Counted from the first letter of the stretch, positions 47,921 to 57,277 are shown. The stretch: 64,000 nucleotides of DNA from Emiliania huxleyi CCMP1516 (GCF_000372725.1 NW_005195801.1:121026-185025); one strand, 5' to 3'. Notes: generated by a model not told the origin, from the sequence alone. Numbers and translations: made by a program.

Positions 47921-49890
47921 TCACGCGCGCGCGAGACGTGCAGACAGGGTTGCCAGGTGAGAGCGAATGGCGCGGTTCACGCCTCGCACAACAGAGAGAG
48001 AGATGCGCTCTGCATGGTGGGACATAAAAGAGAGCGAGTACTTGGGCGAGTAGGCCGTGCGGTCAACGCTGCCGCGCGCGACTTTGCGCGCGAGGCGGCG
48101 CAGCTTGAGAACGGCGGTGGGCGAGAAGCCGCCGCCGAACGTCTCGTGGAGCAGCAGGTTGAAGTTGTTGCGCTTGACAAAGATCGCGTCGTGGTAGAAA
48201 CCGCGATGCGCCTTGACGTAGCCGTGGCCGGTCTTGTGGTCGAAGGGTTGGCCGGGCTGCCCGCGCGCCTTGCAGCCCATGTTTAGGCGGCGGGCCTTTT
48301 CTTCGGTGTTGCCGAAGGCGTAGGAGTGGCCAACGGAGGCGGGCGTGCCGCCACTCGAGGCGTTGCCAACGCCCGGCGAGGAGGTCTTGAGGAGGGGCGT
48401 CCAGAGCTTGATTTCATTCACCTCATCGCATCCTCCCGGCCGAGCGTGGGGTTCTGCGAGGTCGACCATGTACCCCTCGTTGTACTGCCGGGTGAGCTCT
48501 GGTTTCTCCTTGTCGCCGTGCACGACCGGCGCGTTGGCCGGGGCGCGCATCGCGTCCGCCCAGGCGGCGAGGACGCCGTCGTGGGGCCGCCGGTGGTGGG
48601 CCTTGTTGTAAAGGTAGTCGCCGAGGAAATCGACTGGCATGCCCCGCTCGAGCGCGACCCGAAGGGTGGGAAGCGCCGCGGAGAGCCAAAGGCCGAGCTT
48701 TCGCTGGAGCTCGTCTTGGAGGGTGTCGGAGGAGAGGGCGGTGGCGTACGTACCGTCGACACGGACATCGAAGGCCTTGCCGGCGAAAGGCGTTGAGGCG
48801 GAGACGAAGCGCGCGGCTTCGCGGTTGTTTACAGCGCTGTCTCCGAGGGACGGGTTGTTCTTGACGTGCACATCCCGCGCCTTGACGAGCTCCTGGTGCG
48901 CGTACCAGTCCTTGTGATTCTTGATGGCAGCGAGCGCCCGCGGCCGCGGGTACGTGGATTTGCAAGTGCCATTGAGAATCGCGTCGGTAGCTGGAAGGGA
49001 CTCGGGCTCGGGGAGCGGGACGCTCTTGGGGGGTAGAACTCAGTCAGGTAGCCGCCGCGGACGGTGTAGTACTTGTTTTTGTCGCGGGCGGCGCGCTTCT
49101 CGCACACCTCCTTCCAGTCCGAGAGGGCGGACTCGTAGGTGGCGATAGCTGCGGCGATGGCGGGGTACTTGGACGCACCTCCCTCGTCGTGGGCGAAGTC
49201 GGGGTTGTGGGCGACGAGGGTGCGCCAGTTCTTGAGGAGCGACATGGAGAAGTCGCTGTCGGCTCGCGAGAAGGCGGTGTCGATGTTGCACCCGCCCATC
49301 TCGGTCGGCAGCTGCGCCTGGAGCCACGCGAGGTCGCGGAGCGCCTGGGGCGAGGCGTCGGCGCGAGCAATGCTCTCAAAGGACTTGCGGATGCGGTTGT
49401 GCGCAAACTCGAGAGCGTCGCACGCGACATTGGGCGGCGTGATGCCGGCAATGTACTTGGTCTTTGCGCAGGCAATCCGTTGGACGAGGTTGAGGCGGAG
49501 CTGCGAGGTGTTCGTGACGCAGTCAGTGTCGACGATCGTGTCGATGACGTCGAGCGGCGCGAGCTTCTTCCTGAGGTGCGCGGTGAGCTCCTTCTTGCAG
49601 GCTTCCGGGTCGCCAAAGAAGGTGCCGACGGCCTTGAAGCAGTCCACTCGCCCCGTGGGTTTGCCCTCCTTGTCGCGGTGCGCCGGCGAGCCCCGGAGCC
49701 AGCCCGGCGCGCACGAGAGGTCGCCCTCGGGCGAGTAGATGAGCGACTTGCCGACGCCGTCGAAGACGCAGATGTCATGGAGGAAGCAGTTTTGTTGTTC
49801 GCTGACGTGGGAAAATGAACGAACTCGGGGGCACGGGACGCGGCACAAACGGGGCACAAACGCCAGGCTACAAAGACGGGGAGGCACGTA
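47823..49890 (-). pseudogene. 5'-truncated reverse-transcriptase retroelement with one frameshift
   Basis: Minus-strand frame: QNCFLHDICVFDGVGKSLIY, CFKAVGTFFGDPEACKKELT, LVQRIACAKTKYIAGITPPN and AWLQAQLPTEMGGCNIDTAF, the connection/thumb part of a non-LTR-like reverse transcriptase. A one-base loss in a G run at 49028-49033 (C run on the coding strand) breaks the frame. The continuing frame runs to 47921 with YNEGYMVDLAEPHA, CDEVNEIKLWTP, KTGHGYVKAHRGFYHDAIFV and a basic end. D...EIK could be a PD-(D/E)XK-like nuclease site (inference). The catalytic fingers and palm are absent, so this is a dead 5'-truncated copy. Its 3' UTR (to about 47823) is shared with 55680-55790. Confidence 0.62.
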
Positions 49891-49895
49891 GTGAC

Positions 49896-49957
49896 GTGGG
49901 ATCGCTTGTCATGTGAGAGAGTGCGGTGTGTTCTTGTTTGATATCCGCTTTCTCTCT
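49896..49957. mobile_element. Fold-back element, partial copy upstream of hydrolase gene
   Basis: GTGGGATCGCTTGTCATGTG, then AGAGAGTGCG, GTGTTCTTGTTT and TATCCGCTTTCTCTC: the reverse complement of most of the element at 55105-55186, lacking one arm. It lies about 30-90 bases before the hydrolase start and next to the truncated end of the reverse-transcriptase remnant. Confidence 0.65.
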
Positions 49958-49979
49958 TTTGCCGGGAACCAACACGTGT

Positions 49980-50762
49980 ATGCACATGCTCGCGCGCTCG
50001 TCGGCTGCCTCACCGAACCTCGCCGCCCGCGTCGTCCTGATGACCTCCGTCGCGACGCCGCGCCCGCCTCGCGTCCTCTTCATGCACGGTCTCGAGAGTG
50101 GAGCGTTTGGAAGCAAGGCTCGCTGGCTATCCGAGCGCTTTGAGACCGCGGCGCCGGACCAGCAGGTGTCTGCGTACAACCCGTTGCGGCGCAATGGTCC
50201 GATGGCGGCGTGCCTCGCCTACGTGTTTTCCTTCGGCGCCGCGGCCCGGTACGCCGGCGGGTCGATCGGCCTCAGCGTCGCTGGGCTGGCCAGCGCGGGC
50301 CTCGTGCCCTTCCTGCAGTGGCGAATGCGTGTGGCCATGCGTCGCTGCGTCGCGCTGATGGAGGTGGCGCTGCGGCGCGAAAAGCCGGATGTGGTCGTGG
50401 GCTCGTCGTGGGGCGGCGCCGTCGCCCTCAAGTGCATCGAGCAGGGCTACTGGGCGGGACCGGCGGTCCTCCTCGCCCCGGCCATCAGCGCGCGCGGAGT
50501 GTGGAACCTGGCGTGGCCGTCCTTCGAGCCGGAGCTGCCGGCGGCCGCGGCGGCGCGCGTGCTGGTGGTACAGGGGGACCGCGACGACACCGTCCCCTTT
50601 GAGCGGGTGGTCGACCTCTGCAGGAGGAAGGGCCTCCGTCTCGAGGTGGTGGAAGGAGGGGATCACCGCCTCGTCGGCGCCATGCTCGGCCCGACCGAGC
50701 GGCTGGCGCAGCTCGTGCGCGATGAGTACCAGTCGAGCGCTCCCTCTCCGTCCATCTCTTGA
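49980..50762 (+). CDS. Alpha/beta hydrolase-fold protein
   Basis: Intronless frame; ATG codons at 49980, 49986 and 50040 are all in frame. The last gives MTSVATPRPPRVLFMHGLES, where the fold proper begins, so the earlier 20 residues may be a targeting peptide. Visible: the HG oxyanion region (FMHGLESGAFGSKARWL), the nucleophile elbow G-X-S-X-G in VVVGSSWGGAVALK, the acid in VLVVQGDRDDTVPFERV and the catalytic His in VEGGDHRLV. A hydrophobic inserted helix (GLSVAGLASAGLVPFLQW) lies between strands. It is about 240 residues, the size of small esterase/thioesterase types; the substrate is unknown. Confidence 0.82.
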   Translation: MHMLARSSAASPNLAARVVLMTSVATPRPPRVLFMHGLESGAFGSKARWLSERFETAAPDQQVSAYNPLRRNGPMAACLAYVFSFGAAARYAGGSIGLSVAGLASAGLVPFLQWRMRVAMRRCVALMEVALRREKPDVVVGSSWGGAVALKCIEQGYWAGPAVLLAPAISARGVWNLAWPSFEPELPAAAAARVLVVQGDRDDTVPFERVVDLCRRKGLRLEVVEGGDHRLVGAMLGPTERLAQLVRDEYQSSAPSPSIS

Positions 50763-51464
50763 GTCGCCGTCCCGCGCAAACGGCTCACGGGCCCCAGACT
50801 CCGCTTGTGGCTTGATGTCGCGGCACGTTCTCGTCACGTTGTGACTTGTGCCGTCGCCCGGCTCTCTCACACCGAAACACACGCGTATTAATTATGCAGG
50901 CGAATTTGCATCGCATCGGCCATCGCACTCCGCGCATACACAGGAGGGGCGCGCACACACAGGTCGTCAGCGGTTAAGAGCGCGCGGACACCCACAGCCC
51001 CACACAGCACACACACGCTGCTCGCTGGGGGCCACGCCGCACCGGGCCACCGCGGTCCGCGCACGCGCGAGCTCTCGGTGCACAGCCTTTGGCTCTGCAG
51101 GTCGCCCCTGCCCCCTCGCTGCGCCCTGCGCGCCTGCCGTGCGCGGCGAACCGCGCGCGCAGCACCCGCTCAGCAGCGCTCTGCCCAGCGTCGCCCGGCG
51201 CGGCGACCAGCCGGCAGAGCGCAGAGCCTTCTCAGACCTCACGCACCGAGACCGACAGAGTCCCACGTCCCAGAGAGTCTCACTCAGGAGAGAGATAAAG
51301 CCGTGGAGAGGGGCCGACTGCACGCTAAAGGCTACACGCTCGCACACCACTTGCAGAGTGGCTCTCCAATAGAGCCCGTACTATAGTCGAGAGTCGCTCG
51401 CCGGCCGGCGCAGTGCTGCTCTGACCGCTCCGCCGGGCCCCCTCCGGGCCGCCGCCGCGGAGAC
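50763..51464. other. Intergenic, no gene seen
   Basis: Rich in CACACA and GCGCGC blocks, with no credible reading frame. Confidence 0.4.
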
Positions 51465-52222
51465 GTGCACATAGGCAAGTTGGTATTTTCATATATGAAC
51501 TTCAAAATAGTATTGGCTAGTGACTGTCTAATTCTAGGAGCGGTGCAGAGGTGGATCCAGCTCAATGATGAGGCTACGGCGCGCATAATGAAGAGAGAGG
51601 AACACATCGAGTGGCTGAGGAAGCTCTTCGCTGGGTGGAAGGAGGCCCGGCCAGCCTTGAGGGAGTCGCGGAGGAGGAGGGATAATGGAGGTAACGTGGG
51701 AACCGAGGCCAACAGCCAGTGGGACGAACGAGGGCCGCGACGGCGGCTCAAGCGGGAGGGAGCGGAGACGGTGGGCAGAGAGCGAAGTGGGTGAGACTGA
51801 TGATGCTCCTTCGACTTAGGGAGCGGTTCAGATGCTGGGCGGGCTTCAGGCTGGTGCTCACGCGAACAGGAATCGACGCGATGTGCAAAGCATACAAGAA
51901 GGGGAGAGGGAAGAGGAGAGACGCCGGTGAGGACGAAGCAGAAACTAGCGCAGACGAGAGCAGGGGAGACCCGGGGACTGGGGAGCCGGAGCAGACGGCA
52001 TCGGCCGCCGAGGGAACGTTGGGAAGAGGCACGAGGAGGGCGGCGACCTCGACCGACTATGGAGGACCCGTCGCCAGACGACGCAGGGCAGAAGACGGTG
52101 AGGCGGAGCAGACGCGCAGGGCGAGACGAGGGAGGGAACAGGACTTTGCGGAGATCAGCAGGAGGATGTACGAAGAGATTAGGAGCAGCAGGGACCCGAG
52201 GGACCATGTGGAAGACGGCTAG
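51465..52222 (+). pseudogene. Mobile-element protein fragment (unrecognised family)
   Basis: Two overlapping frames. The first gives LGAVQRWIQLNDEATARIMK and HIEWLRKLFAGWKEARPALR. A shift then leads to LRLRERFRCWAGFRLVLTRT, DAMCKAYKKGRGKRRDAGED, an acidic/basic linker and DFAEISRRMYEEIRSS...RDHVEDG, ending at 52222. The last 100 bases and the following 3' UTR (resumed at 53012) are present as a second copy at 20208-20400, and the 3' end near 53160 carries a TTTA tail. This fits the 3' part of a retroelement open frame, broken by frameshift and by the insertion at 52224. Confidence 0.55.
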
Positions 52223-52223
52223 T

Positions 52224-53011
52224 GGCTAGTTCCATTTCACTGTGGCACAGCTCGCGTTACAAAACCTTGATTTTGACCATTGCGCGAAAAAGGTACATCT
52301 CGGTGCCTTCCAGAGGCAGCTGCNNNNNNNNNNNNNNNNNNNNNNNNNNNNNNNNNNNNNNNNNNNNNNNNNNNNNNNNNNNNNNNNNNNNNNNNNNNNN
52401 NNNNNNNNNNNNNNNNNNNNNNNAGCTGCCTCTGCGCGTCCTGTGGATGTACCTTTGTCGCGCGCCGGAGATGACTCGACGCCGCTGAGATCGGAGATTC
52501 AAGCTCTGACAGGTCGCACGTCGCTCCTTTGACGCCGACGTGACTCACCCGTGCAGATCACATCAGGACACGGTCTCGACGCGCTCGGTACGACGCCTGC
52601 GACCCGTCTTGGGTCAAGTGGCACGACGCTCATCGCGCCTACCAGCGCTGCCGTGCAGGCTGCCACGACAAGGTCGAGCACGCTTCTATACGCTCGCCCA
52701 GCCTCCCTTTCCATCCCATTAGGCAGCATGGGAACGGTGGCGAGCAGAGGCAAAGCCTACGAGGGGTGGTGGAACCACATGTCGCGGCTACTGCCGGCTC
52801 GACCCCACGATAGCCTCCGAAGGCTGACTTTGAGGCACCATCATCGGACGATGTCGACGAGTTGGGTCGCTCTCGCGGTAGCCAGGTAGCCCCCCATACT
52901 AGTAGCACCGGCCATGGCCGCAGGAAGCTCGGGGGAGGGCGCTGGGAGCAACACGGAGCTCCGTTGGACGCGTTTTCAAGATTAGCGTGTCAGAGTGAAT
53001 TGGAACTAGCC
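52224..53011. mobile_element. TIR DNA transposon nested in retroelement (788 bases, includes gap)
   Basis: Imperfect terminal inverted repeats of about 25 bases: GGCTAGTTCCATTTCACTGT... at 52224 and the complement of GGCTAGTTCCAATTCACTCT... ending at 53011 (three mismatches). A 3-base AGT direct repeat lies at both edges (52221-52223 and 53012-53014). The uninterrupted copy at 20208-20400 proves the insertion. Inside, 52290-52323 and 52424-52465 form an inverted repeat around the N run. No transposase was recognised; frames at 52551-52889 are unclear. Three-base duplications occur in PIF/Harbinger and CACTA groups, but the family is not assigned. Confidence 0.75.
52324..52423. other. Assembly gap (100 N) at the centre of an inverted repeat
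   Basis: AAAGGTACATC...AGAGGCAGCT before the gap is answered by AGCTGCCTCTG...GATGTACCTTT after it. A palindrome probably defeated assembly. Confidence 0.9.
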
Positions 53012-53162
53012 AGTCTGCTAGTCCCCCACCGGGAGGACGACCCCGGCTAGTCGCCGACCACACCCACAAAGAACCCTGCACAAAGATCGCAAGGGCGGGG
53101 GCCTGTTCCTTTTTACCCATCTCACAGTAGAGAGGTGTCCGTTTTTATTTATTTATTTATCT
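53012..53162 (+). mobile_element. Retroelement 3' UTR and (TTTA)n tail
   Basis: CTAGTCCCCCACCGGGAGGA, then CCACACCCACAAAGAACCCT, continues the element interrupted at 52222. It finishes with AGAGGTGTCCGTTTTTATTT and further TTTA units, the same end as at 55104, 57048 (minus) and 23297 (minus). Confidence 0.65.
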
Positions 53163-53444
53163 AATTCTACTCATCACAACAACACTCGCCAGGAACACCC
53201 CCACACTGTAGGATGCAGGGTGGAGGCCGTTTCGGTGGTCGGCTTTGAAACAGGCTCTGAGCATAGTGTATACCGCAAACATCTACGTGGACACAACCTC
53301 AACGACAACGTGGAGACGTGTGTGCGAGCGAGCGACGAGGCGAGAGCACCAGCGCGCCGAGAGGCGAGAGCTAGGCGCGACGCCTGTGGCTGCAACGCGA
53401 GGGGGGCAAGCCGGCCAGGCCGGCGAGCGGCGAGCGTTGCGCCT

Positions 53445-54577
53445 TCACGCGCCCTGCACGGCCGCCGCGGCCGCCAGCCACGACATCTCACCCTCCGCCT
53501 TGGCGGCCTTGAGCAGGCAGTGCAGCTCCTTGACGTCGTCCTCCTTCGCGCGGAGGAGCTTCTCGGCCGCGCGGTCGGCCACCTGACGCAGGCGTGTGGT
53601 GCGGTGAGAGCTGGCTGGGGGTCTCCCCAAGCGGGGGCGGGCGCGCTCGCGGGGTGGGGGGGGTGGTCCGCTGGGCGGGCGCGCCTTGTGCTCGTTGCGG
53701 ATCTCGATGGCCTTGTTCTCGCCGAGGATGGCCGACTTGGCGGCGACGAGGAGCGTGGCGAGCTTGAGGTAGCCGACGCGCTTGTCGTGGTAGATCTTGA
53801 AGGCCGCCTTGAGCTCGTGCGCGAGGCGGATCTCCTCGTGCGTGTCGCCGCGTGCCTTGGCCTCCTCGGCGCGCGCCTCGAGCGGGCTCATGTTGCGCTC
53901 GTGCTGTTGCGCGTCGGCCTTCATCTTCTTGCCCTCCGACTTGCCGAGGTGGATCACCGCGATGAGCTCCTGCGTGAACGGGCGCGGTTGGCTGGGAGTA
54001 GCCGGGCAAGGGGCGGTGGGTGGTCGCACCATGATGCCGGTCACGCCCTTGGTGGCGACGTGCTGCCAGCAGAGCTTCAGGAGCTCGTCGCCCACGCCCG
54101 CCTGCTTCAGGCGTGCGTAGAGCGCCACGACGTGCGACTCCTTTGCGAGCTTACGCGTGGCCGTCTCGACCCTCTCGAGCGCGGAGACCTGGATCGGAGC
54201 GATCGTCTTCTCCATCGGCGACGGCGGCGCCTGCGAGCGCGATTCAGGCGGTGCCGTCAGCGGAGCGGCAGGCGGGCGGTGCGCGGTGCGGGTGCGCGGT
54301 GCGGGTGCGCGGTGCGCGGGCGCGGTGCGGGGCTGGCGGGCGGTGCGCGCACCACCTTGGCGGCCGGTGGCGACTGGGCCGGGTCCGGCTTGAGGGGCTC
54401 CGGCATGCCACTCGGAGGCGGGTTCCCGCCGAGGAGGTCGGGGCCGTGCTGGCCGGCCACGCCGGGCGCGGGGTGGTTCGCGCCCACGAACTTCTTGGCG
54501 CAGCGCCGAAAGGCGACCACCAGCTTGAGGCCGCGGTTGACGCGCGGTTCGTTGGAGTTTGTGATGTCGCCCAGCAT
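53445..54577 (-). CDS. Helical protein of unknown function (4 exons)
   Basis: Start at ATG 54577 (MLGDITNSNEPRVNRGLKLV). A GT-AG intron (about 54350-54217) leads to PPSPMEKTIAPIQVSALERV, LYARLKQAGVGDELLKLCWQ and ATKGVTGIM. A 60-base intron follows, then ELIAVIHLGKSEGKKMKADA, EEIRLAHELKAAFKIYHDKR and AAKSAILGENKAIEIRNEHK. A 102-base GC-AG intron (53684-53583) precedes VADRAAEKLLRAKEDDVKEL and the stop at 53445. The protein is almost wholly alpha-helical and charged, and no family is recognised. It may be an adaptor or trafficking-type scaffold, but I cannot support this. An AAAATTCTTTTTCCCGCAG element sits 30 bases upstream, which could be either a promoter or a 5' intron end. Confidence 0.6.
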
Positions 54578-54606
54578 CGTGTGGACCTGCTCAATCAAAA
54601 GCTGCA

Positions 54607-54750
54607 GCTGCGGGAAAAAGAATTTTACAACAAAACTCCCTCGCACGACACTGGGCACAGGACTGGGCACGGGACTGGCTCGCACTGGCACTAACACAGG
54701 TACACCACGGGAGCCGCCTAAGCGACTCCTGCGAGGGAAAAGAATTTTAG
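54607..54750 (-). promoter_or_regulatory. Repeat-borne AAAATTCTTTT module upstream of helical-protein gene
   Basis: Read on the minus strand it starts with AAAATTCTTTTCCCTCGCAG, continues GAGTCGCTTAGGCGGCTCCC, GTGGTGTACCTGTGTT, CCGTGCCCAGT twice, and GTTTTGTTGTAAAATTCTTT. It matches 25499-25628 along its whole length except for a CCTGTGCCCAGT duplication. Both copies begin and end with the AT-rich word and both sit directly 5' of a gene. Confidence 0.65.
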
Positions 54751-54957
54751 ACGCGCACGACACGATTCACGCGACAGGCGAGGCGCGGGCGACAGCTTCC
54801 TCAGAAGCCGTCGCCCGCACCACAGGAGCAGTCACACCACTCCCACTCCGGGAAAAAGAAAATTCGAGCCGCCACAGTCGCTGTGGTGGGATCGCTTACG
54901 GAGGGAGCACAAATAGGACGCCCAGCCTTGCCCTCGTGCCGCCGAGTGCGTATCCTA

Positions 54958-55104
54958 TGCGAGAGAGATCCCCTGTGCCCGTGCCCAGACCTCTCCGCGC
55001 CGCGATGCGCCCTCCCCCCTCGCTTTTGCAAAATCCTGCAAAGGTGGGGACGTGTCTGTCCTCGACCCAGCCCTAGCTTGGGATGTCCGGTTTATTTATT
55101 TATA
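54958..55104 (+). mobile_element. Non-LTR/SINE-like element copy with (TTTA)n tail
   Basis: GAGAGAGATCCCCTGTGCCC, then GCCGCGATGCGCCCTCCC, CTGCAAAGGTGGGGACGTG and GGATGTCCGGTTTATTTAT. It is the inverted, uninterrupted counterpart of 57048-57277 and a shorter relative of 23315-23583. Confidence 0.7.
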
Positions 55105-55186
55105 TGGGATCGCTTGTTTGTCATGTGAGAGAAAGCGGATACAAAACAAGAACACAACGCACTCTCTCACATGACAAGCGATCCCA
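55105..55186. mobile_element. Fold-back element, complete 82-base copy
   Basis: TGGGATCGCTTG(TTTG)TCATGTGAGAGA at the left is answered by TCTCTCACATGACAAGCGAT and CCCA at the right, giving a stem of about 24 pairs around a 30-base AAGCGGATACAAAACAAGAA-type loop. Other copies: 49896-49957, 27292-27333 and a fragment at 55879-55902. It could be a miniature transposon or a hairpin RNA gene. Confidence 0.7.
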
Positions 55187-55187
55187 C

Positions 55188-55790
55188 GACAGCGATTGTG
55201 GGGACTACATGAACATGAACATGAACATGATCCGCACGTGAAAGGTGGAGGGGCCCGTGAAAACAGTTGGCCACTCCTACGCCTTCGGCAACACCGAGGA
55301 GAAGGCCCGCCGCCTAAAGCTAAACCTGGGCTGCAAGGCGCGCGGGCAGCCCGGCCAACCCTTAGACCACAAGTGACAAGAACGGCCACGGCTACGTCAA
55401 GGCGCATCGCGGTTTCTACCACGACGCGATCTTTGTCAAGCGCAACAACTTCAACCTGCTCTGCTCCACGAGACGTTCGGCGGCGGCTTCTCGCCCACCG
55501 CCGTTCTCAAGCTGCGCCGCCTCGCGCGCAAAGTCGCGCGCGGCAGCGTCGACCGCACGGCCTACTCGCCCAAGTACTCGCTCTCTTTTATGTCTCACCA
55601 TGCAGAGCGCATCTCTCTCTCTGTTGTGCGAGGCGTGAACCGCGCCATTCGCTCTCACCTGGCAACCCTGTCTGCACGTCTCGCGCGCGCGTGAACAGGG
55701 CTCCAGGCCCCAAATAACGTGTGAGTGTTAGAGTTGTTTGGTATTGCTAAAAATCTCTCTCCCGTCCGCGGAGCTAGGCGGTACGGGCGC
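55188..55790 (+). pseudogene. Second copy of the retroelement 3' end
   Basis: From VGHSYAFGNTEEKARRL-like sequence at 55265 through DAIFVKRNNFNL and the basic C-terminus to the 3' UTR, this matches 47823-48340 (opposite strand). It has several indels and stop codons. Before it, 55190-55225 (CGATTGTGGGGACTACATGA, then three ATGAAC repeats) matches the sequence found after the UTR in the first copy, so two truncated copies seem to be joined tail to head. Confidence 0.7.
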
Positions 55791-55922
55791 CCTCCACTGC
55801 GGCCGCGCGCGAGAAGCCGTCCGCCGTTTGCTTGTTCGTGAGACGTGACAGAGAGAGAGAGCGACTTGTTCACTTGTCTTGTTTTGTATCCGCTTTCTCT
55901 CTCTCCTTAGGTTAGGTTCTCG

Positions 55923-55923
55923 T

Positions 55924-55957
<34 letters not shown>
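55923..55957. repeat. (CA)n microsatellite
   Basis: Short uninterrupted CA run just before the charged-protein frame. Confidence 0.95.
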
Positions 55958-55960
<3 letters not shown>

Positions 55961-55990
55961 GAGACGAGTGTGAAACAAAGGGCGGCGGGC

Positions 55991-56719
55991 ATGGAGGGCG
56001 GTAGCGACGGGGATGGAGACGGTGACGGTGGCGAGGGAGAGGAAGGGGGTCCATTAACACCAGACAGCGAGAGGGGCAGGGAGGAAAGGGGGAGAGAGGA
56101 AGCCAACGCGACGTGCGCAGAGGATGAGGATATAAACTGGGACGACGCAGCGGAGGGGATAGGCGAGGGAATCGAGGGACCGGAGGGCTTTCGCGACAGC
56201 GACGATGACGACGAAGAAAGGGGAGGGGACGGAGGGGCGACACGCAGGAGGAGCGAAATCGCTAACGGCCCGAGCAGAGAGGGCGACGGCGGGGCACGAG
56301 GGAACAACGGAGACGCTACCGATGACGCGAACCGAGGCACGGACGCCGGCGGGGACGGGGAGGGCGACAGCGACGTCGAGGTTGACGCAACCGTATCGAG
56401 AGCGCCACCCAAAAAGGGGCGGACAGCCATGGAGGTCACCGAATGGAGGGCGAACGGCACGATGCGAAAAGGCAGGGCGAGGCGGATGGAGAAAGAAGTG
56501 CCGAGAAGGCCATGGTGGAGGGGAGGGACGGGAGGACGAAAGAAGGGCGAGGAGGACGAGCGGCCCGCACAGACCGCGAGCAGACAGCGCCTGCTGGCCA
56601 TTTCGAGACATTCGCCAAGAACGCTAGCTACATGGGAGGGCTTCGTGAAGGATGGATTGAAAAACATTCGAACAAAGAAGAGGCGACGGGAGGAACCGGC
56701 GGAGGATGCAGTGACGTGA
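55991..56719 (+). CDS. Highly charged protein of unknown function (possible mobile-element ORF)
   Basis: About 242 residues from ATG 55991 (MEGGSDGDGDGDGGEGEEGG). The first two-thirds is strongly acidic. The rest is basic with tryptophans (MEVTEWRANGTMRKGRARRM; RRPWWRGGTGGRKK; SRHSPRTLATWEGFVKDGLK; RTKKRRREEPAEDAVT). There is no recognised domain. Bounded by CA tracts on both sides and surrounded by retroelement ends, it resembles the charged terminal part of mobile-element proteins such as 51465-52222 in style, though without clear sequence identity. Confidence 0.4.
   Translation: MEGGSDGDGDGDGGEGEEGGPLTPDSERGREERGREEANATCAEDEDINWDDAAEGIGEGIEGPEGFRDSDDDDEERGGDGGATRRRSEIANGPSREGDGGARGNNGDATDDANRGTDAGGDGEGDSDVEVDATVSRAPPKKGRTAMEVTEWRANGTMRKGRARRMEKEVPRRPWWRGGTGGRKKGEEDERPAQTASRQRLLAISRHSPRTLATWEGFVKDGLKNIRTKKRRREEPAEDAVT

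Positions 56720-56800
<81 letters not shown>
56720..56800. repeat. (CA)n microsatellite
   Basis: Uninterrupted CA run starting one base after the stop of the charged-protein frame. Confidence 0.95.
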
Positions 56801-56801
<1 letters not shown>

Positions 56802-56900
56802 GCTCACCCACGCGCACTGGGCCTTGCACTTTGAATGCCGTGGGGCTCCTGTCGTCAGACGTGGAGACGCGAGGGTTGCCCCCCCTTGCCCCACCACCTC

Positions 56901-57041
<141 letters not shown>

Positions 57042-57047
57042 AGGTTC

Positions 57048-57277
57048 TAAAATAAATAAATAAATAAAACGGACATCCCAAGCAGGGAGGGCTGGGTCGA
57101 GGACAGACACGTCCCCACCTTTGAGAGAGAGAGAGAGATTTTTATTAACCAAAAAGAAATCACGACTTTCAGTGATTTGGGCTCTCTCTCACCTTTGCAG
57201 GATTTTGCAAGGGCGAGGGGGAGGGGGCGCATCGCGGCGTGGAGAGGGCTGGGCACAGGGCACAGGGGATCTCTCTC
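57048..57277 (-). mobile_element. Non-LTR/SINE-like element copy with (TTTA)n tail and nested insertion
   Basis: Inverted relative of 54958-55104 with the same body and GGGATGTCCGTTTTATTTAT end. It is split by a 66-base insertion at 57124-57189 flanked by the 8-base direct repeat CACCTTTG (57116-57123 and 57190-57197), which occurs once in the uninterrupted copy. Confidence 0.7.
57124..57189. mobile_element. 66-base nested insertion with 8-base target duplication
   Basis: Begins AGAGAGAGAGAGAGATTTTT and ends GGGCTCTCTCT, so its ends are inverted (AG/CT)n. The empty-site sequence is visible at about 55037-55044, which confirms the CACCTTTG duplication. Confidence 0.7.

Noticed and set aside
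53220-55076. A 618-codon plus-strand frame
   Set aside because: It runs antisense to the four-exon helical-protein gene, crosses its introns and then the repeat module; codon and residue composition are those of an antisense shadow.
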